Origin: Spirochaetota bacterium
GTDB taxonomy: Bacteria > Spirochaetota > Spirochaetia > DTKZ01
Direction: 5' to 3'
Length of the DNA: 5,196 bases
NCBI GenBank assembly: GCA_029562045.1
Contig: JAKQWJ010000287.1
Coordinates: 1 to 5,196, forward strand
Of the stretch, positions 1 to 5,196 are shown one piece after another. A program made the position numbers and the translations under genes. The notes beneath the pieces are model-generated. The model worked only from the letters and a program-made list of their open reading frames with translations. It did not search any database and had not been told where the DNA came from. Each line of letters begins with the position of its first letter. The first letter of the stretch is position 1.

Positions 1-3000
1 CAGCCGGGGCGGGAGGGCTACGACCTGCGTCTGAAGAGTCTCCTGACCTACAACTCCCGGGACCCGGGCGCCCTGCTCCGAAAAGGCGGCACCGTGGTGG
101 ATCTGAAGGGCCTCCTGGCCCCGAACCTCCGGCGGGGGGAGGGCACCCTGGGGTTTTCCCGGCTGGAGACAAACCTCTTCGACCTGGAAAGACAGACTTT
201 CCAGATATCCCTGGGCGATGACGGGGTGGCGGTCCGGAAAATCCAGGACCGGGCGCCCCTGGACCTGACGGTTTTTTACGATTTTTCCTCGGGAAGCCTT
301 CGGGGGGAAGCGCTGTCGGAAAAGTTACGCCCCTCCAGTCTGCTGACGATGAAGGAGAAGGGCGCCGTCCTGAACCAGTGGCTCGGGGCGGAGACCACGA
401 TTCGCGGAAACGCGGTATTCAATGTCCGGGAATCGTCCCTGGCCTTCGCCGCCGATTTCGATGTTCTTCTCTCCGGCCCGGCGACGGTTCGGAGGACCCG
501 GCTGGCGGGAAAGGCTTCGGGAAACGAGTCCGGGGTTGCGTTCTCCCCCGTGGTGGTCACGAATCCCCGGGGCCGGGCCGTTTTTTCCGGAGATCTGCGG
601 TTTCGGGACCTTCTGCCCCGGGGGGAACTGGTTCTGTCGGAGGTTTCGCTGGGGGGAGCCGGATTCCTTCGGGGCCGTTTCCGCCTGGATCGGGGGCGGG
701 ATCTTCTCACCGCCCGGGCGGAGGAACTCGCCCTGGGAGGGGCGGTTTTTCACGATTTCCGGGGCGCCCTCCGGATTTTTCCCGACGGTCTGGACATCGA
801 GGCCCGCCTCTCCTTCGATGCCGCCGCCCCGGGAGTCCCGGGGCCGGAAGTCTCCGGAGAGACCCGGGAAACTCAGGAAACCCCGGGCGTTCCGGGCGAG
901 GCGGACGCTTCCAGCGCTGCGGGAACTCCGGGTGCCTCGGTTTTTCTGGATCTGCCCTCCCGGCCGGGGAAGGATTCCCGGTTTTCCCTGGATCTCCGGG
1001 CGCTGCCGCTGACGACCCTTTTTTCCGTCCTGAGATCCCTGGGGGTCAAAGCGCCGGACCTGGACTCCCCCTTCGTCATGGACAGCGCCCTGCGGGGAAC
1101 CGCGGGACCCGGGGGATTAACCCTGGATCTTCCCGTGTTCGCCCTGCGGGACCCCGGGGCGGACGAGGCCGTTCTTGCCGCGTCGGGGTCCTACGCCGGC
1201 GGAGCCGTGGAACTGCGGGAATGGCGGGTCCGCTGGAAGGGCTACCAGGGGAGCGGCTCGGTGTCCGGGGATTTCTCCCCGGACGGGCGCTTTCTTTTCT
1301 CCGCCCGGTCCCGGGTCATGGACCGCAGCTACCATCTCCAGGGAGTTCTCGACCCCCAGGGTTCCCTGACCCTGGAGGAGCCGCAGGGCCTGACGGCCAG
1401 GTTCTTCCATCGCGACGGAGTCTACGGCAACCTGAGCCTGGACCGCTTTCCCGTCCCCCTGGCCCGAAGCCTCATGACGGTCTCCGGGCGTTTGGACGCC
1501 CGGTACCGGGGGGCGGGGTCCTGGAGCGCGGACCTGCGGAATTTCGAGGCCGCGGGCTTTTCGCCCCTTCCCCATCTGAAGGGAAGTCTCCGGCTCTCCG
1601 CCGCCCTGGCGCCGGGGCAGGGCGTCATCCGGGACCTGTGGTACGGCGACCAGTATTCCAGCCTCCAGGGGGGAGGGAACCTGCGGTACTCCTGGGACCC
1701 GCCGCGGCTGGACGCGGACGTCTCCCTGACGGGGGCCGATGGGAAGGAGCGCAGCGACCTCATGCTCCGCTGGGAAGAGGAGGGCCTGGCGGGGGTGCTG
1801 ACCCTTCGAGCCTTTCCGCTGGAGAGGCTGGCCGCTGAAGCGGCGGCGGGAAGTCTGGACGGCAGCCTGAGCTTTTCCGGGTTTCCCGGAAAGCTGCGGA
1901 TGGGGCTCTCCGCCCGACTCGACCAGGGGCGGGCGGGAGATCAGCCGTTGTCATTCCGGTTTTCCGCCGGGCTGGGAGACGGCATCGCGGAGCTGAAGGG
2001 TCTGGAAGCCTCCTACGGGGAGATGCGCCTGGGGGAGGGGACGGTCCGGTACGACCTGGGCACCGGGGCGCTGCGTTTTTCCGGCGTCGGGGGCCCCCCG
2101 AAAACCGAATGGCGCCTGGAGGGGGATTTCAACGCCCGCCCGGCGGACGGGGCGACTCTGCGGGACCGTCTCGCCGGGGCGGAGCTGGTGGGGGAGTTCT
2201 TCGTTTCCACCTCTTCCGAGAAGGTCAGGCCCCCGTTCCGCTACTGGGGTTTCACTCTGATGAAGCGGGAAAAACGGATCCGGGTTCAGGGGGGGCCGGA
2301 AAACTCGGTGGAAGGGGAGATGCACGAGGACGGCTCCTTCTGGCTGAAGGTGCGGGATCCCCTGCCCGTCACCTTCGACGCCGAGGGAAACTACCGGGAC
2401 GGGGAACTGGAAGCCAATGTCAACCGGATCTCCTTCATGGCGGAGAGCTTCGGCGACGCCCTGGATCTGACCATCATACGCTTCACCCGGGGACGGGCCA
2501 CGGGGAACCTGCGGATCACCGGTTCCCTCCGGGACCCGGATTTTTTCGGCGCCATGACGGTGAGCCAGGGGTATGCCCGTCTGGAACTCATCCCGGAGGA
2601 TCTGGGTCCGTATCGGGGGAATGTGATTTTTCGGGAAAAGGAGTTCACCATCCAGCCCATGACGGTCCCGGTGGGGAAGGGTTCCGCGGAGGTCAGCGGG
2701 GTTTTCCAGTTCAACCGCTGGATTCCGGAGATCTTTTCCCTGACGGTGGATACGAAGCTCTCCGAGGGTGTCCACATCGCCTACAATTTCGGCGGTGTCA
2801 TCGTGGATGGAATGGGGCAGGGGCGGGTTCTCATCGAAGGGGACGGACGGAAGGTCACCGTTTCGGGAAACGTCCACACCTCCAACGCCGTTATAACCAT
2901 CGGAGACCTGAAGGCGGCGGAGGCTCAGCGGCAGGCCTCGGAACCGGAGCCCATCCGGGTGGACCTGACCTTCCAGACCGGAAAATCGGTGGAGTTCTCC

Positions 3001-3852
3001 TGGCCTTCGCCGGAGTTTCCCATACTGCAGGCCTACGCGAACCGGGGGGAAAAACTCGGTCTGATGGTGGATGGAGACACCGGCGATTTCCGTCTGGTGG
3101 GGGACATCGGTATCCGGGGCGGGGAGATCTACTATTTCGAGCGGCGCTTCTTCATCCGGGAGGGCTCGATCCGCTTCAACGAACGGGCCGATTCCTTCGA
3201 CCCCATCCTGAACGCCCGGGCGGAGATCCGGGAAACCACCGGCGACGGCCCGGTCAGGATCTACCTCGTCGCCGACAATACCCGGCTCAGTCAATTCTCT
3301 CCCCGTTTCGAGTCCGACTCGGCCCTCACGGGCAACGAAATCATGGCCATCCTGGGCCGCGGCGTCTTCGGCACGGAAAAGGACGGGCCCATCAATCTCT
3401 CCACGGCCCTCCTGTTCACCAGCGACATCCTGACCCAGATCGGCGTGGTCAAAACCTTCGAAAAACAGATGCGGGACCGGCTTGGGCTGGACCTTTTTTC
3501 CGTCAGGACCCATCTGGTGCAGAACCTTCTGGAAAATGTGGTGAGCCGGGAGAACGAAGGCCCCCGGGATGTGGACACGCCCTCCTTTGGCCGGTATCTT
3601 GATAAAACCAGCGTTTTTCTGGGAAAATACATCGGCGCAGACCTGTTTCTGGAGCTGCTTCTGCAGCTCCGGGCCGCCGATCCCCTTGCCCGGGATACCC
3701 GCGATTTTGGAGGACTGGACATCGACACCGAACTTATCTTAGAGTGGAACACGCCCCTTTTCCTTCTGGAATGGAGCCTGCTTCCCAGAAATCCCGGGGA
3801 GCTGTTCATCCGAGACAACAAAATAACTTTCCGATGGAAGTTTTCATACTGA
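1..3852 (+). CDS. tamB: TamB-family (DUF490) translocation and assembly module protein, 5' end outside window
   Basis: The frame is open from base 1 to the TGA at 3850-3852, giving 1283 residues with no N-terminus. A GTG at 94 is only an internal valine, because the same frame and composition continue upstream of it. Residues here count from base 1. TamB proteins are anchored in the inner membrane by an N-terminal helix (not in this window) and form a long periplasmic beta-groove toward the outer membrane, acting in outer-membrane protein assembly and probably lipid transport. The sequence is almost entirely alternating beta-strand with no membrane helix, typical of AsmA/TamB proteins. The best family evidence is C-terminal: G-x-L-R-I-T-G-S-L-x-D-P (near 2500-2540), G-E-I-Y-Y-F with F-D-P-I-L-N-A-R-A-E (3121-3225), L-T-G-N-E-I-M-A-I-L-G (3325-3357), and a final E-W-N-T-P-x-F-L-L-E-W stretch. 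A Pro/Gly-rich linker sits at residues 274-313. bamA follows after 12 bases, suggesting one operon. The family call is firm; the substrate is unknown. Confidence 0.92.
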   Translation, partial: QPGREGYDLRLKSLLTYNSRDPGALLRKGGTVVDLKGLLAPNLRRGEGTLGFSRLETNLFDLERQTFQISLGDDGVAVRKIQDRAPLDLTVFYDFSSGSLRGEALSEKLRPSSLLTMKEKGAVLNQWLGAETTIRGNAVFNVRESSLAFAADFDVLLSGPATVRRTRLAGKASGNESGVAFSPVVVTNPRGRAVFSGDLRFRDLLPRGELVLSEVSLGGAGFLRGRFRLDRGRDLLTARAEELALGGAVFHDFRGALRIFPDGLDIEARLSFDAAAPGVPGPEVSGETRETQETPGVPGEADASSAAGTPGASVFLDLPSRPGKDSRFSLDLRALPLTTLFSVLRSLGVKAPDLDSPFVMDSALRGTAGPGGLTLDLPVFALRDPGADEAVLAASGSYAGGAVELREWRVRWKGYQGSGSVSGDFSPDGRFLFSARSRVMDRSYHLQGVLDPQGSLTLEEPQGLTARFFHRDGVYGNLSLDRFPVPLARSLMTVSGRLDARYRGAGSWSADLRNFEAAGFSPLPHLKGSLRLSAALAPGQGVIRDLWYGDQYSSLQGGGNLRYSWDPPRLDADVSLTGADGKERSDLMLRWEEEGLAGVLTLRAFPLERLAAEAAAGSLDGSLSFSGFPGKLRMGLSARLDQGRAGDQPLSFRFSAGLGDGIAELKGLEASYGEMRLGEGTVRYDLGTGALRFSGVGGPPKTEWRLEGDFNARPADGATLRDRLAGAELVGEFFVSTSSEKVRPPFRYWGFTLMKREKRIRVQGGPENSVEGEMHEDGSFWLKVRDPLPVTFDAEGNYRDGELEANVNRISFMAESFGDALDLTIIRFTRGRATGNLRITGSLRDPDFFGAMTVSQGYARLELIPEDLGPYRGNVIFREKEFTIQPMTVPVGKGSAEVSGVFQFNRWIPEIFSLTVDTKLSEGVHIAYNFGGVIVDGMGQGRVLIEGDGRKVTVSGNVHTSNAVITIGDLKAAEAQRQASEPEPIRVDLTFQTGKSVEFSWPSPEFPILQAYANRGEKLGLMVDGDTGDFRLVGDIGIRGGEIYYFERRFFIREGSIRFNERADSFDPILNARAEIRETTGDGPVRIYLVADNTRLSQFSPRFESDSALTGNEIMAILGRGVFGTEKDGPINLSTALLFTSDILTQIGVVKTFEKQMRDRLGLDLFSVRTHLVQNLLENVVSRENEGPRDVDTPSFGRYLDKTSVFLGKYIGADLFLELLLQLRAADPLARDTRDFGGLDIDTELILEWNTPLFLLEWSLLPRNPGELFIRDNKITFRWKFSY
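820..939 (+). other. Low-complexity Pro/Gly/Glu/Thr/Ala-rich linker inside TamB
   Basis: About 40 residues (274-313 counting from base 1) switch from beta-strand alternation to a Pro, Gly, Glu, Thr and Ala-rich segment. P-G-V-P-G occurs twice (829-843 and 883-897) and T-P-G-A-S once (925-939). There are almost no bulky hydrophobics. Strand-like sequence resumes on both sides (I-E-A-R-L-S-F before, V-F-L-D-L after). It is probably a disordered, surface-exposed loop inserted between strands of the groove. The two copies differ at synonymous positions, so they are not a fresh duplication. Confidence 0.7.
3648..3673 (+). repeat. Short perfect inverted repeat (hairpin) near the tamB 3' end
   Basis: GGAGCTGC at 3651-3658 is perfectly complementary to GCAGCTCC at 3663-3670, with a TTCT loop. 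In RNA the stem could extend to 11 pairs with two G-U wobbles (3648-3658 with 3663-3673). It lies within coding sequence (L-E-L-L-L-Q-L) about 190 bases before bamA. No T-run follows it, so it is not an intrinsic terminator. It may be a by-product of the repeated leucine codons. Confidence 0.4.
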
Positions 3853-3853
3853 C

Positions 3854-3860
3854 GAGGAGA
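3854..3860 (+). promoter_or_regulatory. Ribosome binding site of bamA
   Basis: GAGGAGA lies between the tamB stop and the bamA ATG. The GGAG core (3856-3859) ends five bases before the start codon, which fits Shine-Dalgarno spacing. It begins one base after the tamB TGA, so ribosomes finishing tamB would expose or reuse it. Translational coupling is therefore likely. The site supports the ATG at 3865 as the true bamA start. Confidence 0.85.
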
Positions 3861-3864
3861 CCCT

Positions 3865-3927
3865 ATGCGAAAAAGCGCCTTCCTGCTGTTCTTTGTTCTG
3901 CTGGCTGCGGGCCCGCTGTTCCCACAG
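3865..3927 (+). other. BamA N-terminal signal peptide
   Basis: Residues 1-21 have a short basic start (M-R-K), a hydrophobic core at 5-15 (A-F-L-L-F-F-V-L-L-A-A) and a G-P-L-F-P-Q end before the polar mature start V-S-E-E-W. This is a Sec-type signal peptide, as expected for an outer-membrane protein. The cleavage site is uncertain because no clean A-x-A is present; cutting after Q21 is my guess, by analogy with treponemal exports that end in F-A-Q. There is no cysteine, so it is not a lipoprotein signal. Confidence 0.75.
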
Positions 3928-5196
3928 GTTTCCGAAGAATGGTACATCGGCAAGCCTATCCGGGACATCGTTTTCAAGGGTCTGTCCACGGTGTCGGCCA
4001 ATGAACTGTCCGGAGTCGTCGCCCCCTACAGGGGAAAAAATTTTTCCGACCAGGTGTTCTGGGACCTCCAGAGCAGTCTTTACGCCCTGGATTATTTCGA
4101 CAGCATCGTCCCCAACGCGCTTCCCGGGGACGGAAGCCACGACAGCGTCATCATCGAGTTCACCGTGGAGGAGCGGCCGGTGGTGGGGGAGATCCGCTTC
4201 CGGGGAAACCGCAAGGTCCGCACCGGGGACCTTCTGGATGTGGCACTTATAAAGACCGGCGACATGGTCAACAAGGCCAAGATCAAGATCGACGAGGAAG
4301 CGGTGCGGATCCTGTACCTGGAACGGGGTTTTCCCGACGTCACCGTAACCGCCTCGGTGGAGGAGGACGGGAAAAAGAAAAAACAGGTGGTGGTCTTCGA
4401 CATATCCGAGGGGAGCCAGACCAGCATCCGGTCCATCGCCTTCAGCGGCAACTCCGCCTTCTCGTCGGGCACCTTGAAGAAGGCCATGGAAAGCAAGGAG
4501 CAGAGCCTCTTCAACAGCGGGACCTATCAGGAAAAGGTCTTCGAGCAGGACCTGCGCCAGCTGGAACGGTACTACCAGGAGCGGGGCTATGTGGACGCCA
4601 AGATCGAGAAGGTGGACCGGCGGGTGGAACGGGACGAGGAGGCCAACCGGTCCTACCTGAACCTCACCATCTACCTCGGCGAAGGGAGCCAGTACAAGTA
4701 CGGGGGAATGACCTTTCAGGGGAACCGCCTCTTTTCCACGGAAAAGCTCTCCTCCCTGCTGAAGCACAAACCCGGCGGCACCATTAACCTGACCCGGACC
4801 GATGCGGATTTTCAGCGGGTGGCGGATCTGTATTACGAGAACGGCTACATCTTCAACAGCATCCAGAAGGTCGAACAGCGGGACGAGGCGGCGAAGACCG
4901 TCTCCTTCCTGGTGGTGATCACCGAGCGCAACCGGGCGCATATCGAAAACATCCTCATCAAGGGGAACAAGAAAACCAGGGACTTCGTTCTGTACCGGGA
5001 AATCCCCCTGGAGGTGGGGGATGTCTTCAGCAAGGCCAAGATCGTCGAAGCCATGCAGAACCTCTACAACCTCCAGTACTTCTCCGCCGTGACCCCCGAG
5101 ACCCCCCAGGGCAGCGCCGACGGCCTCATGGACGTCATCATCAACGTGGAGGAGGCCAGCACGGCGGACATCATGTTCGGTCTCGCCTTCGGCGGC
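3865..5196 (+). CDS. bamA: BamA, outer-membrane protein assembly factor, 3' end outside window
   Basis: This is the central insertase of the BAM complex, which folds beta-barrel proteins into the outer membrane. The window holds 444 codons; the frame is open to the last base. The ATG is fixed by the upstream GAGGAGA and by the signal peptide that follows directly. Residues 1-21 are the signal peptide, then five POTRA domains at roughly 29-104, 105-183, 184-273, 274-355 and 356-431. Each shows the typical early F/I-x-G turn: F37-K-G-L, F112-R-G-N, F193-S-G-N, F284-Q-G-N and I365-K-G-N. Domains 2-4 carry the helix-end motif Y-x(2-3)-G-[FY] (151-156, 237-242, 324-328). Domains 1 and 5 have Y-x-L-x-Y-F-type helices instead (73-78, 401-406). 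Residues 432-444 (T-A-D-I-M-F-G-L-A-F-G-G) begin the barrel, which should need some 350-400 more residues. Five POTRAs argue against TamA (three). The N-terminus resembles treponemal BamA. It is probably cotranscribed with tamB. Confidence 0.95.
   Translation, partial: MRKSAFLLFFVLLAAGPLFPQVSEEWYIGKPIRDIVFKGLSTVSANELSGVVAPYRGKNFSDQVFWDLQSSLYALDYFDSIVPNALPGDGSHDSVIIEFTVEERPVVGEIRFRGNRKVRTGDLLDVALIKTGDMVNKAKIKIDEEAVRILYLERGFPDVTVTASVEEDGKKKKQVVVFDISEGSQTSIRSIAFSGNSAFSSGTLKKAMESKEQSLFNSGTYQEKVFEQDLRQLERYYQERGYVDAKIEKVDRRVERDEEANRSYLNLTIYLGEGSQYKYGGMTFQGNRLFSTEKLSSLLKHKPGGTINLTRTDADFQRVADLYYENGYIFNSIQKVEQRDEAAKTVSFLVVITERNRAHIENILIKGNKKTRDFVLYREIPLEVGDVFSKAKIVEAMQNLYNLQYFSAVTPETPQGSADGLMDVIINVEEASTADIMFGLAFGG

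Noticed and set aside
94..96. GTG at 94 as the tamB start codon
   Set aside because: The frame is open back to base 1 with the same strand-like protein composition, no clear Shine-Dalgarno lies before it, and the required N-terminal membrane anchor would be missing. The real start lies upstream of the window.
2088..2100. G5C6 palindromic run in tamB as a sequencing error or regulatory palindrome
   Set aside because: The frame and TamB-like strand pattern are intact on both sides, so there is no frameshift. The run simply encodes V-G-G-P-P.
1951..3513. A 520-codon open frame on the minus strand opposite tamB
   Set aside because: It lies wholly antisense to a well-supported TamB domain, has no recognisable family motif, and shows the Pro/Gly/Arg/His-rich composition expected of a shadow frame in GC-rich DNA.
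2109..3602. A 497-codon plus-strand open frame overlapping tamB in another frame
   Set aside because: Its translation is dominated by Gly, Pro, Arg and His with no domain pattern. It is a GC-driven shadow of tamB, as is the 486-codon frame at 378-1838.
3700..3850. An internal bamA promoter in the less GC-rich end of tamB
   Set aside because: TATCTT-like sequence occurs near 3735, but no -35 box was found at suitable spacing, so no promoter can be supported.
4372..4383. A-rich run in bamA (AAAAAGAAAAAA, before CAG) as a programmed frameshift site
   Set aside because: The codon boundaries do not fit the X-XXY-YYZ slippery pattern, no obvious downstream structure was seen, and the zero frame continues into intact POTRA domains. 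It encodes a Lys-rich loop in POTRA2.
3844..4941. A 365-codon minus-strand open frame opposite bamA
   Set aside because: It is antisense to the POTRA-coding region. Its runs of Val, Leu, His and Asp mirror the bamA codons, and there is no plausible family.

Overview
The window holds two consecutive plus-strand genes for outer-membrane biogenesis, both cut by the window edges: a tamB-family gene (open from base 1, stop at 3850-3852), then bamA (start 3865, running off the right end). There are no RNA genes, mobile elements, CRISPR arrays or non-coding stretches. The only intergenic DNA is 12 bases, which contain the bamA ribosome binding site.

The organism is a diderm bacterium, most likely a high-GC spirochaete of the Treponema group. 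The clue is the BamA N-terminus: the mature protein opens with a W-Y-x-G-K-P-I stretch, followed by a first POTRA domain with a Y-A-L-D-Y-F motif. This resembles the Treponema pallidum BamA (Tp92/TP0326) as I remember it. The tamB-bamA order also matches the locus known in Treponema and Borrelia. No alignment was run, so the lineage is inferred. GC content looks clearly above 60% by eye, much higher than T. pallidum or Borrelia, so this is not one of the classical pathogens. G- and C-rich codons dominate both genes.

Layout: bases 1-3852 encode 1283 residues of a TamB/AsmA-like protein. A long beta-rich middle is interrupted by a Pro/Gly/Glu/Thr-rich linker near bases 820-939, and a well-conserved TamB C-terminal domain fills roughly the last 350 residues. 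Bases 3865-5196 encode a signal peptide, five complete POTRA domains and the first residues of the BamA beta-barrel.

How they work together: BamA is the outer-membrane insertase that folds beta-barrel proteins. TamB is an inner-membrane-anchored periplasmic protein that spans toward the outer membrane. In proteobacteria TamB pairs with TamA, a BamA paralogue. Spirochaetes are reported to lack TamA, and TamB is thought to work with BamA itself. The tight, probably translationally coupled arrangement here fits that model. I found no undescribed system; the window reads as a conserved core locus with a few local oddities.
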